From contig NW_020290025.1 in assembly GCF_003144195.1 (NCBI RefSeq), forward strand, positions 186,001 through 250,000: DNA of 64,000 nt, written 5' to 3'. Origin of the DNA: Ceraceosorus guamensis. Lineage: Eukaryota; Basidiomycota; Exobasidiomycetes; Ceraceosorales; Ceraceosoraceae. Below the pieces are notes generated by a model that worked only from the letters and a program-made list of their open reading frames with translations, had not been told where the DNA came from and did no database searches. The translations under genes and the position numbers were made by a program. Shown in pieces: positions 11,140 through 22,776 of the stretch (positions are counted from its first letter, which is position 1; every line of letters starts with the position of its first letter).

Positions 11140-12610
11140 TTACAGATGACCTGCTCGACCCCATCCCACTTGAGTCTCCAACCATTTGCGAATGAGCTGC
11201 ACAGTCAGCGCAGGCTGTTCCAGATGGATCCAATGTCCAGCACCTTTGACAATGTGCGTCGTCAAGGCGGAAGGATCCTCCAGATGCTTGGACATTTTAG
11301 ACCCAAGCGAGGCGGGCAGAGCTGCGTCGTGCGTGGACATGATGAGCAGATATGCTGGGCCTTTGGGCAGCTTTTGAGATCTCAGAGCTGCGAAGGGTGC
11401 GCGGGTGTCAGAAAGACTTATAGCGACTGCAGGGCCGTGAGCATACGTTGTGCTCACCTTTGCCCTCTTCCCAATTGACTTGGCGACATCTATAGTAATT
11501 GAGTCCTCCATCTATCGAGGCATGGCACAGTCTGTCAGCTCTACCTCACCCCTTCAAGTCAATGTTCGCTCGCCCTTCTACTCGAACCAACACCCCAAAG
11601 CCATCTCTTCACTCACCAATCGTGCCGCCTCGTCGAGGGTCAAAGTACCGCAGAGCGCGCTCCCATTCTTCCGATCCAGGCGGGATCAAGCTGGACTCCT
11701 TGACAGTCCGTTCCAGCGCCGGATCTTGAGGCGTGGTGAGAAATTGCTCAAAGCGGCCTTTCGGCATGAGGTTGAGCGATTTGCCCCATCGAGTGCCTGC
11801 AAGCTTTCTAGGCTGGATAAATGCAATCGCCGTAAAGGTCTCGATCTGTGCGAAGGAGAGATATGACTGGTATCAGTCTATCGCCCTCTCCTGTTTGATC
11901 TTGCAACAGCGTCAGACAGTTCTTCACCTTGTTCTCGACAATTTTGGTGCTCTTGGGATCCGCAAAGAAGGCTTGGTAGCCGAAGGATGGCACACGTTTC
12001 AACAACTCATCGAAGTCTGGCAGCTCGCTGGTCAGCAATGTGGGCGTGAATGGCACCGACAGGCTGTGTGGATCATAGCAGCGGTCAGCCCAGCAAATAT
12101 GGACCGCCGCATTCAAGGACGACCCCAAAGCGAATGCTTGCCTCAAACTCACCCCGCAATGCCTGCGATCTTGCTTGGCGCATGTACTCCAAAAAACCAG
12201 GAAATGTATGCGCCCCAGTCGTGACCAATGACGACAAACTTGTCCTTGGTGCCAATGAGTGATTCCATAAGTCCCACTAGATCCTTGACCTGCGCGCCCG
12301 CTCCATACTCTGCAATCCTCTCTATGGACGGTCTGCTAGTCAATCCATATCCGAGCATGTCCGGTGCCACGCAATGAAATCCCGCAAGGACAAAGGGTGT
12401 GAGGATGCGAAGGAAGGATTGAGCATCAGGGAAACCGTGACAGAAGAGCAAATGTGGTCGGCCTGGTGCTGCTTGGGGTGGAAAGCCGTAGAAGTATCGA
12501 TACCTTCGCGAGGTGGGCTCTGCATTAGGTCGAGAAGGTGGCGTGTCGCGCGGCGTCACGTAAAAACGAGACTCGAATCGGTCCTCGAGGGACTGGTAAT
12601 AGCCTGGCAT
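11140..12610 (-). CDS. Epoxide hydrolase-type alpha/beta hydrolase
   Basis: Soluble epoxide hydrolase-like alpha/beta-hydrolase, expected to open epoxides to diols by an aspartyl-ester mechanism. Exons 12610-12153, 12063-11928, 11845-11617, 11511-11458 and 11387-11140 join in frame to about 374 residues. The oxyanion-hole motif HGFPD is at residues 58-62, the nucleophile elbow GHDWGA places Asp at about 131, the cap carries DGGLNYYRCRQVNWEEGK (assembled across introns), and the C-terminal catalytic histidine lies in GAGHWIHLEQP. For the last exon a second acceptor 39 nt upstream also preserves the frame and would add 13 residues. The shorter form fits the family better. The neighbours give no pathway clue, so the natural substrate is unknown. 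Confidence 0.88.
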
Positions 12611-13447
12611 CTTGCGGAGTGTGTTCGTGTGAGTGGAGCGAAATGCCTATCATAAAGTAGCAGGCACTCTTGGCAAAGGCGAATCACAATGGATGATGGT
12701 GTTGGCCAGATGCTCCTACGGATCAGCACTCAGGAAACTGCATGTCCTGTGAGTACTCTACACGCAACGCAAATAGAGTAGCAGCGCAACTGTATAGAGG
12801 TGGCTAATTGCCCGGAACCTCGGCAACCCAAGAGATGCCGGCTGGAAGGTACGCGCTAGGAACGTGCGCGTGCGGAGCATTTGGCGCACAGTCACAACTC
12901 CACACGCGCGCCCTGTCCCATCTGGCATAATCTGAATCTGAATGAATTTCCCTGGTTGTCGAACATCGGACTTCCGGACTTTTAGCCCTGACCACTGCTC
13001 AACAACATCGCGGCTAGGTGAGCAAGCCGACGTGATTGTACAAGCGAAGCAAATCCCTGTCAGCTCACACAGAAAGGAACAGTGAACAGAGGCTGCGCCT
13101 ACAGCAAGGTGGAGGGAGCCCGCATCTGAATCGTACTCGTGACTGTACTGGATCGCGTACATCGCTCGGAAATTCTTATCCTTCTTGGCGTGTGCGCCCC
13201 TCAACTCCGCAATGGAGGCAACTCTGGCAAGAAATGTAATGTGCGTGCAAGTCCAAATTCAATTCGTAGTGGGAATAGGACCAGACGTACAACGAGCAGA
13301 TGCTGCAAGAGTGTGCGCGTTCACAGCCCAGCTGTAGAGCAGAAGCCGACTGGCGGAATACGAGACGCATTCGACAATGCGCTGTTTCTGATTCCAGACC
13401 CATGATTCTCGTCCGAATCAAGACGCTGAGCGGTCACTCTAGTCTCC
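12611..13447. other. Intergenic between epoxide hydrolase and ceramide synthase
   Basis: About 0.8 kb holding the 5' region of the epoxide hydrolase and the 3' end of the ceramide synthase. Nothing gene-like was found: the open frames on both strands have no ATG-plus-splice structure or known motif. Confidence 0.45.
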
Positions 13448-16066
13448 CTACTTGGATTTTGCCTTCTCCTTCTCTGCTTCCTCCTCTTCGTACTCTCCCT
13501 CCTCTCGCTCATCCTCCGCAGGTCCGCCAGCAAGCGCGCTGCAGGGACAGATGGCCGTGTGAGTACAAGCAAGTCAGTCTCTGACACGAGCGGATCGAGA
13601 AAGAGACGTACCGGATCATGATCCTCCACATCAGGAAATACCAGAAGAGGTTTAGACAAAGGAGAATGAAGAGGGGTGCAAAGACCTATCAGAGCGCAAA
13701 GCAGCAAGCACAGAATGACCATCATCAGCGAAGACGTGACCACGAAGTACTCCTTAAACCCTGCTCACCTGGTACTTCATCCACCCTGATAGTTGACGAG
13801 GCGAAGTCTGACGCTGTTAGCCAAGGTCTCGGAGAGGCTGTGGAGCGGTGTTGTCGCAGAGCCCCAGCCTGAAGAACTCACAAACCATCCACCATCCTTG
13901 AGGCGGGTTCCACTCCTTTGTGTGTTCTGGTATGAGGTCGAATTGGAACCAAACGCTCCAGAGCGTACGCGCCGACTCATAGATACGGAAATAGCTGGAG
14001 GAGTAGGAAGCGTCACAGTCGTCGAGTGAGGATGCGGAGTGAGGATGCGGGGATGGGCATAAAATAGGCCACTTCTCTGTGTGTCATACTCACGTCCAGA
14101 CCACTGTGCGTAGGTGTTGGCGCATAAGCAGCGCGATATCGTCAGTAGCCACATTGCGCAGGACGAACGGTCGCTCCACAATGCAAGAGCAAGGGCTCAC
14201 CCATGAAGATGGCAAATACGGGCATAGTGATTGCTTCAATGCCCATGTAACTGAGCGCTTTGGACAATGCCAGGAAGGTGTCTGGGACGTCCATGGCCTG
14301 TGACAGCGAAATGGTGCGTGGTGAGAGATGCAGTCCGCGATCAGGGGCTCTGCCGCTACTGTCTTAAGAAAACTCACAACGAAGACAGTCTAGGTTGAAA
14401 AGATGTAAAGTCTTGCAGAGCGTCAACATGTCTTGCGCTGATCGCACTGCTCCTCCACGGCCCGAAGGCTGCACTCACGGTCCCGATCATAGTAAGGTTT
14501 ATCAAGTAGCTCCAAAAGATCAACCAAAGCGTGACCAGGTGCTGCAAGAGCGTAACATGCGTTCGAGAGTCAGCGACGGCCTCGCTGTGCCGACAGGCAC
14601 ATCCACTTACGTGCACGATGAGCTCGTAGTAGTCTTTGCGTGGGGCTTCGAGGCGAAGAATCATGACGAGAGCTTGCTGCAACCAGTAGCTCAATTGCAA
14701 TAGGTAGTACGCTTTAAGCTCAGGCCTCATTTGCCAATGAGGATACTCTTTGCGGTGCAAATGCAGCATGTCAATCAGACATGAGGTCTATCCTAGGTCA
14801 AGCTACGACTCCAACTGCGTGACCACTTACTCAGCCAAAGGTGCTCGAGGTCTTTCGAGATTGGATGCAGCTCAAGATCAGCTGAAAGCGAGGGACGAGG
14901 GCTGAATATGACTACTTACTATACCACCAAGACTCTTGGAAGGACATGACGTACTGCAAGCGCCAATGGAGGCCGTTCAGCACGGCTCGAAGGGGTACAA
15001 CAGAGCGCAGGCCCGGCCTGCTTCTCGCTCGAGCATCAGCACCTCTTCTCATGTGTGACTCACAAGTCCCAATGCGCCGGCAGTTCCCCAGTAAAGCATA
15101 GCATATCCCTGTTCCACGAAGCGCTCCAATTTCCTCTCGTTCCTGATGCCCCACCATAGCGCAAAGGGTCGAAAGAGGTACTGAGTAGAAGCTTGCCTGA
15201 TGAAGCTGAACACAACGATGTAGTAAGCGACAAACGCCAGGTCCTGGTAACCTTTTTGGTATCGGATTGCCGAAGGTGTTTCAGTAGGCGAGACGCCCGA
15301 GTGAATTGGAGCGGTCAAAGCCTCGCCGATCAGCGATGGCTCGGCTGCTAGGACCGATGTGAGAGGAACCCGGTGAGAGATGCGGACGAGTGGGGCCAAG
15401 GGGTTGTTGGTGCCGGAAAACCCGGGCACAAACTCCAGGGTGAGGTAGACGGCGGCCAGTGTGAATGCAATCTTGAAGGATGATGCTGTGCAAAGATACG
15501 GGATGGAGACACAAGGTATGAGAGCGCTGCTTCGAGCTCAGATCTAGAAAGCCAAGACTCACCTGGCACTGTCATCCACCTGAACGTGATCAGATCTCTG
15601 AGCAAACCTGCGAGCGTCCAATTGAAGCCATACTTGTCAATCCGCATGCATGTCCTCATCTGACCGCTGCGGACTCACCCTTACTGCTCCGGTCCACTCC
15701 ATCGTCGATGACCATCTTTCCCTTCTTCTTCGACTTGCTCTTTGCCTTTCCCTTCGCGGCAGGCGTCACTGCTACATCTTGTGAGGGATTGCCACTGGCA
15801 CCCAAAGCATCGGCAATACCCGCCACTGCTGGATCTTCCGGGCCTCTGGGCCCAGATGGAGAAGTGATGGTGTTGATACCATCCGAGAGTGAGCTTCCTC
15901 GAGCATGGCCTGGACGAGCCTTGGCTCCAGCGCCTCCATCCGCAGAGACACTGTTCGACATTCCGGACCTTTTCTGGCGCAAGTGAGATGTTACGAACGC
16001 TGAGTCAGGATGAGTGATGTTGCGGAGTGACAGCATTGATCGTGACAAGACTCGTTTGGTCGTCAT
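13448..16066 (-). CDS. LAG1: Ceramide synthase, Lag1/TLC type, 14 exons
   Basis: ER multi-pass sphingoid-base N-acyltransferase. Fourteen exons join without frame break: 16066-15679, 15607-15563, 15485-15064, 14953-14920, 14881-14831, 14747-14611, 14541-14479, 14390-14379, 14297-14201, 14103-14094, 13994-13882, 13785-13769, 13685-13612 and 13538-13448, about 517 residues. The TLC core includes KYPHWQMRPELKAYYLLQLS, EAPRKDYYELIVHHLVTLWL with the paired His of the Lag1 motif, SYLINLTMIGTVFVAMDVPD, and the late membrane helix PLFILLCLNLFWYFLMWRIM. Exons 8, 10 and 12 are only 12, 10 and 17 nt. The tail is acidic (EEGEYEEEEAEKEK), a known feature of yeast Lag1/Lac1, where it binds Lip1 or is phosphorylated. 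A basic KGKAKSKSKKKGK stretch precedes the first helix. The first in-frame ATG is 16066; later Met codons near 15960 are possible starts. Confidence 0.92.
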
Positions 16067-17014
16067 CAATTTGTGACTCAGACTGTCACTCGCATGCAGT
16101 GTCCGCTATACGGCCGTGCACACATCATCAGCAGCAGCGTCGAAGCTTCTCTCCGGCGCGGTACACGGTATTTCGCTGCCGCCGCTACCAGACGCATGTG
16201 GGAGAATGTGAACATGCGGGCAAATTAGCATTTCCGGTCCGATGCCATACTTTGACTCAAGACTGTACCCTCGGCCTTCATATATAGATATCGCCATGAA
16301 TCTTCATTTCTGCGCAGTGGGACGCGAAAAGGGCTGTTGGCATGATTCTGTGCTTCTCCCACGTGGGGAGTCACAAGTCAAAGTGCATCCAAGAAAGAAT
16401 TTGTATATAGACTTTGTTGAAATCGTTGAATTCAATTGCGAGCGCGCTGCGCTCATGTGCCCCATCGTGTTAGCGCGGAGCTGCTGTGCTCAGGCACTCG
16501 ATCGTGACTGCACTATGCAGGATCTCCGGACAATTACAGGCGCGTTGTCTTGTCCAGTGCCAGTCACACCTCCACGGTCATCGCGGACACTCGACCCACG
16601 CCTGCGTGTACTGTAGGTAGCGGTATAGGCTGCTGCACACCATCTCGAGCAGTCACAGGTATAAGCCCGCAACGGAATACTTGGAGTTGAAGGTGGAAGT
16701 CGAGGTCGTTGAAGCTCCCTACGCCGCCGTATACACGCGCTCCAGCGACCACTCCTTTTCACCTCCAAACATACGCACCCACGTATCTCAACAGCTCAAC
16801 TCGCGCCCACTTCTTCGGCCGCATCACAAGCCTTGAAGCCGAGTCATTATACCGTCAATTTCTACCTTACGCGACGCATTGCTCCTCGAACCAGGCGACA
16901 TCAGCTCAAGCCGCCTTCGATTGCGGCTAGCATCTCTCGCAAGCCGGCTCTTCGAGAAGCGAGTGCGAGCTCAATCAACCTCAGCACTCTCGGCTATTGT
17001 CGAAGCAGTCCAAA
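16067..17014. other. Divergent promoter region, LAG1 / Whi2-like gene
   Basis: About 0.95 kb between two divergent starts. It has a CATATATAGATATC word near 16278 and a C-rich stretch just before 17015, usual for a fungal core promoter. No coding or RNA gene recognised. Confidence 0.5.
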
Positions 17015-18628
17015 ATGGACGAGCTAGCGACAGCTTCGGGTTCAGGCGATGGGGACATCTCAACTTCTTCTCTGCAGACCAAGCTAACGCTAGACCTTCG
17101 AGGCACGCGGTTCAGCATTGAGAGAGAGACGTTGATGAACTTGCCAGAAAGCGTTCTGCTATGCTTGTTCCCCAATGGACTTGTACTCAGCAGGCAAGGA
17201 GCAGGAAACCACTATGAAGACGACAGCGAGGCTGATGATGACGAAGAGGAGGTTTACTTGGTCGATGTGAGTCCGGCTAGCTCGTACGTGAGAATGAGTC
17301 CGATGGAGTTCTGGGGTCGCTTCGCGCTCACGCGCGAGGCCACGGCGAAAGACAGCCCGTGCGAGGGATTGCCAGTGGATGTGCTCTCGCTCGTGAGCTC
17401 GAGCCGCACCAGGCCCGACATTAGCTGCCCACGTGCTTGCTTCATTGCTTGTCAGGCACATGTGTTGACCGACAATCTCGAAGCTGTATCGCATCGCCAT
17501 CGCTAGCAGCTGCGGTCGCAGTGCGTCTTCATCTGTCCTGAAGAGGCTGCATTCGCTGACCCTTTCCTTCGCGTCCAACTAAAGTTCGATCCGACCTGCT
17601 TGTCGTACGTCTTGCAATTCTTCAAGTCAGCACAGGACATCTTCTACGGCACGCCGAGTGCGCCTTCCAAGCGATCTATTCTGGGAGCGCAGCATCCCTC
17701 AGCGTTGCAAGCAGGTGCCGAACTGGACGCATACGGACCAGGAGGGGCGGGTCAATTGGGCGCAGGAGGAGGAAACCCACTACTGACCAAGCAAGCTATC
17801 ATTGTTTTGAGAGAGGAGCTGGAATATTTCGCCATCCCGCCCAAGCCACCAGTCGGTGCTGCTCAAGAAAAGGGACCTGCAAAGCCTCAGCCCTTGTCTC
17901 AGACCGAACTGAACAAACTCAAGACGGACTGTGGAGAGGCGCTCATTGGAAGACAAAGCATCTTTACTGCGCTACAACGTAACGTCAGCAAGGAAAACAA
18001 CATGGCCGAACAGCATCTGATAGACATGCTCTGCATGAGGTGAGTGTTTGCAAGCGATGAATGCACCAATTTTTGTGTTTGACACCTTTGCATGCTTCGT
18101 CAGCGGCTTCAATCGTGATGATGCGTGGGGATTCAGAGCGGTGGAGCCTTCTAGGTGTTGCATTACCTCAATCGCACTCGTACTGCTCAAGACGGGTATC
18201 ACTACCACGGAGGACGCGGCGGCTTCTAATGGCGCCGGAGGAGAGATACAGATCGACCAGAACCAGCTCGCAACGGCGCAAAAGTTGCTGCTCTTCTGGC
18301 GAAAACCTGCCGTGAGTCGCAGCTGTCACAAAGATGTCACGAAGAGTGATGCTGACGTTAGTGCCATCCTCTTTGCTTCGCTTGACCCTTACAGCGCAAA
18401 TGCTGGTGGGACGGTGTGGACGTTGTTGTGCCCCTAGTCGATTCGGCGCAAGCATCGACGACTGAAAGCGGGCCCACGTCGACAGTCGACGATACGTTGT
18501 TGAAGGCGGAGCAGAGCACAGGAGGTGGTATGACGGCGCAAGAAGCTGAGCTGCTCAAGTCCGGCAAGGGCACCAAGATCAGAGTCTGGGCGCGACGAGT
18601 GTGGACGTTGGAGCTCAGTCTCATCTGA
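17015..18628 (+). CDS. Whi2-like BTB/POZ-fold protein
   Basis: Resembles the yeast Whi2/YDR132C/YLR108C group, BTB-like adaptors involved in stress response and, for Whi2, in activating Psr phosphatases. Exons 17015-17266, 17522-18039, 18104-18311 and 18395-18628 give about 403 residues. Signature pieces are KLTLDLRGTRFSIERETLMN, LPESVLLCLFPNGLVLSRQ, LKFDPTCLSYVLQFFKSAQD, LTKQAIIVLREELEYFAIP, WGFRAVEPSRCCITSIALVL and the C-terminal KIRVWARRVWTLELSLI. An acidic loop, DDSEADDDEEEVYLVD, precedes the first intron, which at 255 nt is unusually long for this window. A 21-codon extension before KFDPTC is in frame and supports acceptor use at 17521. Function is by resemblance only. Confidence 0.82.
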
Positions 18629-19438
18629 GTCCTGGCAGGCCATGTCGACCCTTCTTGCTTTGGCAAAGGCGGCGCATTCGCGCTCATTGGGCCTTTGACC
18701 ATCCTTCGCCATGCTGGTCACACACGACAGCGGCACCAGCACACCCGCACGCACGACAATTCCCACATTGCACTCGCACGCACTCTTTCTAGCGATCGAG
18801 TGCTTGTCACTTCGCCCCTTGTTTCAGCTCCGCCGGCCTCATCCCGGCCACGCCCATACCTTTTATCCTCCATTTGTTGCTGCTCTCACCTAATGATTTG
18901 ACCACACCGTGGACAACCGATATGAAAGCGATGCATGCTACCCACTTGCGCATGCGACACTCTTCGCACTCGTGACTGGATTGGAGGGCGAAGAACCGGA
19001 GTGGGGCTTGTCAAGTGGCTGCAGTGCCGCTGGATCGTGCTAGACATTCGCAACTGCGAGTCTTTGAAGGAGCGGCAGATTTGGTTGTTTATTCAACAAT
19101 TCGCGCGATTCTTGCTCGACTTTTGACCGTTTTGCTGACTCGCCGAGTGAACCAAATTTTGCGTTTTTTGAGGAAAGCGCGGTATGCTAGCCTTTGTGCC
19201 AAGTCAAGAGCTTTTGCAACTGCTGTGAGCCGTCGATGCTTTGAGTGGGACGCGCAACGATTCTCGGCGCGAACGATTTTGACAATTTTTTTGGAAATTT
19301 GATGCGCGGTTCGGTTCCACCGCGGGTGTTTCGCGATTCGTGATTGCATGAGCAGTCTTGCGAGTCCAACCTTCCAGGCGATCATTTGCATCCTCCGCCG
19401 TTGCGAATCGCACTCATTGCTCGAAATACGGCACCAAG
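18629..19438. other. Intergenic, 5' region of NAF1
   Basis: About 0.8 kb between the Whi2-like stop and NAF1. Contains a GATTCGTGATT word at about 19334-19344 and A/T-rich patches near 19080-19160 and 19265-19300. No gene seen. Confidence 0.45.
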
Positions 19439-22004
19439 ATGGATGGAAAGGCCGCTGTGATACACGAGGCAAGCGGCAGCCCTGCGGACGCACCAAAGGT
19501 GCTTCCAGGGGTGGAAGGCAGCAATGCAGCTGCCGCCCTTGGAGGTGGAGCCACCACCAGTGCCGCCTCGACGCGGGCAGACGAAGAAGGTCATCTTGCT
19601 GCTCAAGCGATACCCGTAGCTACAAGCCCACAATTTCCCCCCCAATCTTCATCATCGCAGTTCCAAGCTGCCTCCATCGATCCCACCCAAAGCTCAGATC
19701 TGCTTCCCGATGACGTCCGGCAAATAATTGATAGCGGCGCTGCTGGCTCTACTCAGGCGGCGCGACAAGCGTCCGCCAGCGCGGATGGCGCAAACGACGA
19801 CGAGCTGGAACGTTTGAGAGCCGCTGTGCTCGCAGCACGCGGCACACGAGCGCAGCTGCCTCCGGGACTGGATTACGAGGTACCACAAACAATGGATACT
19901 TCTGATGGGGAGAAGGACCAATCAGAGCCGGTGGACACGGCCGCAGGGAAAGCGGTCTCATCAGAGGCGCAGACTGATCCCCGCTCGAATGAACAGTCAA
20001 GTAGGCTGGGTGACCCAGTCGACGATGACGAAGATGCAGCAGCGACGGCGATGCTGAATAGAGCTCTGACGGCAATGGGCGAGCCTGTCGGTTTACCAGC
20101 AGCTTTGCCCCCGAGTAGGAAGCGCAAGCGCAGAAGGCGTGGAGAGCCGAGCGCTAATATTGCTCTGAATGAAAGCGAAGGCGACAGTGATGCATCAAGC
20201 TCGAGTTCTTCCTCCTCCTCTTCCTCCTCTTCTTCGTCATCCTCGGCTTCATCGTCATCCTCATCTTCATCCTCCACCACGACTGGGGCGCTCAGGCAGG
20301 TGAGGAAACAAGCGGTCGCTCAGTACGACTCTGACGACTCTGATGACGGACCGCGCAAGGAAGCTGGTTCGCTTACGGGACCCACGACCGCTCACGAGTC
20401 GGAGCCATACGAGTCGGAACAGGCAGCTTTTGAGAGTGTGCCTGATGATCTGGAAATGCGACCACTAGGGTCGATCCACAGCATCGTCGACGGTGTGGTC
20501 ATCGTGGCGCATGATGTTGCGAAACAGAATGCGGCTAGAGGGACGCCAGCTCAGCAAGAGCATCATGCTGTGCCCAAGTGGATGAGACCAGAACCTTATC
20601 GTCCGCGCGACATGGCTGGGACAGAGGGCGAGGCGGACGGAGAGTACAGCGTGCTCGACTCGGGAAGCACCATCGCATTCGAAGACCGACGGGTGCTTGG
20701 AAGGGTGAGTGATGGGATTTGGTCGCTCAGAGGCACGCCCTGCACGTCACATAGAGCTGATGTCCCTCGCACGGCAGGTGTACGAGACTTTTGGCTCCAT
20801 CCTGGCGCCGCTCTACGCCGTCAGATTCTCTACAGCTTCAGCACTGCCGACCGGTACCGTCCCGGGCACACAGGTCAGCTACGTTCCTCAGCACAGTACA
20901 TATGCGCTCACCCAACTGCTTCGACGCGAAAAAGGCTCGGATGCTAGCAACTTTTTTGACGAAGAAGTCGGAGATGAAGAGAGAGAATTCTCGGATGATG
21001 AGGCGGAAGCTGAGTTCAGGAAGAACAAGAAACAAGAAAAGGCACAACGGCTTGCGGGCATCAATGCTTTGAACGGCTCCAATATGTCGGCGGGAAAGAA
21101 AAACAAGAAACGGAAGGGCAGAGGAGATAATGCTAGAGGGAATGGATCCCTGGTCCACCAATCCATTGGACCAGCCGCGCTGCCCTCAAGACCCGATTTC
21201 GATGCAGTCCCGAGCACTTTGCCTCCCTTGAGATTTGGAGGTGGCTCAAACGGGCCGGATCCGCGGGCTATGCCATTACCTTACGACGATGCCGCGCCGC
21301 AGGCTACAGGACCCAGCAAATTTGGCCAGCCAGCCTTTACCGGCGTATCAGGACCAAGCGCTGGCATAAGTGCACCACAAGGGGGCGCCTTGCAAGGCCT
21401 AGCTCACCACGAGGCGCTGCTCCAACAGCAGCGGCAGCAGCCGCAGCCGCGCCACCACGCTAACCCTGGCCCGCCACCTGGGGCTGCCGTAAATCCTCTG
21501 TTCTACGGTCAATGGAGCATCCCAGGGCAATCGGGGCCTGCCGGTCCAGCGCCGAACTCGAATCCTCATTGGAGCGCGCAAGGGTATGGCGCCTGGCAGC
21601 AGCAGCAGCAGCAGCAGCAATACTACGGCACTCCTCATCCAGCGAACCAGACCACGTACGGCCAGGCACAACTGCACGCTTCTCAACAACATGCATCATG
21701 GCAGGGCGTGCCGCAACAGACGCAACAAAATGTGTATCAGGCAGGAGCGCAGCAAAGCTCGTCGGGCGCGTACTTCCAGGCGAATCAGCAACCGGGTGCT
21801 GCTGCCGCTCAGCAAGGGTATTGGCCTCACGCTCCGCATCAAAATGGACACTCGACGTTGCAACGGGATTCGCAGGGATACAGTCCTCATCAGGCTGGAG
21901 GTCTGTTTCCGAAGGGACATCACGTGAGTGTTGGTCAAACGCCGCATCCAGGACATCATGGTGCTGGATATGGACAGCAGTGGAATGGACATGCGCCGAG
22001 GTGA
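19439..22004 (+). CDS. NAF1: H/ACA ribonucleoprotein assembly factor Naf1
   Basis: Nuclear chaperone that holds the H/ACA core (Cbf5, Nop10, Nhp2) before exchange for Gar1 during box H/ACA snoRNP maturation. Two exons, 19439-20704 and 20778-22004, give about 830 residues. The Gar1/Naf1 beta-barrel is seen as RPLGSIHSIVDGVVIVAHD-like sequence (EMRPLGSIHSIVDGVVIV), then STIAFEDRRVLGRVYETFGS and ILAPLYAVRFSTASALPTG, with the intron between GR and VYETFG. Upstream is a long acidic, low-complexity region with a run of about 30 serines broken by one Ala, then a DSDDSDDGPRKE cluster. Downstream, a basic KKNKKRKGRG patch and a long Gln/Pro/His-rich tail with an eight-Gln run (CAG repeat at about 21597-21620). 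The size exceeds yeast Naf1 (492) through these disordered parts. ATG 19439 is the first in frame. Confidence 0.88.
20194..20275 (+). repeat. Serine-codon microsatellite inside NAF1
   Basis: Imperfect TCN repeat coding for about 28 residues, nearly all Ser, in the disordered region before the Naf1 domain. Mixed use of TCC, TCT, TCA, TCG and AGC codons means it is old enough to have diverged, or is under selection at the protein level. The reverse strand reads as Glu/Asp codons and gives a spurious acidic frame. Confidence 0.85.
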
Positions 22005-22776
22005 TCATTATGCCTCTCTGTTTCAGACCCATCATGTCTCTCGCCCCTAATTCTTTGGATGCTTCTGCGTGCACATCGCTTCTCCTGCGAACAGTGAATG
22101 CTCGAGAGAATTTTCAATGCGCTCGTACGTGCGTTTGACCACTTGATCAGCCTTTGTGCGCGATCTACGCTTGGGTGCAGCTGAGCTGCCGTTCAAAATT
22201 TTCACCAGTGTTGCATTCGGTAGACGATAGCCCTGCGGGAATCCTGGTCTGTGTTCGAAGGCAGCATCAATGATAGCGGTTGGTGTGCGTACACAGCCAT
22301 GATCGCTGGATTTGCCTTCTCGGTGGATGACTCTTACGATGTGCAAGTGATGAGCTCCCTTTTGCGACGCGACGTCGAGCGAGGATGCAGGCAAGCTCAT
22401 CAGTTTTGAGTCTTGAATGCGTGCACAGCAGCAGCTTGCTCCGCGTTGCGCGCTTGCGCGTGGGCACAGGCGTTCCGATGCGCGCCCGCACGTGAAGTTT
22501 CCTCGGGGTGCGTGAGAGACGAAGAGGGTGCTGAGAAGAGCCGCGTCTCGTGCACGGCCACGTATCGACGAGCTCTCGTGGTGACGGACACCTCCATCAC
22601 CGCCCAGTCAGTCACGATTCCTTCATCGACTGTTTGACGGAAGCAAGGCTTGAGCCTCAGCTTAGCTTCGCTCCTTATCATCTCCGCTCGGTATCGGCAT
22701 AGCGCCGCGGCTTGATTCACCGGTCCTCACTGCACCTGGTCATACGCTCTGGGGCGAACAAGGTGCGTGCGTCATC
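22005..22776. other. Intergenic, NAF1 to RRM gene
   Basis: About 0.77 kb with the NAF1 3' end and the RRM gene promoter. Several open frames on both strands lack splice support or motifs. Nothing else recognised. Confidence 0.45.

Noticed and set aside
19873-20280. Minus-strand acidic frame with a long Glu/Asp run
   Set aside because: It is the reverse complement of the Ser-codon repeat inside NAF1.
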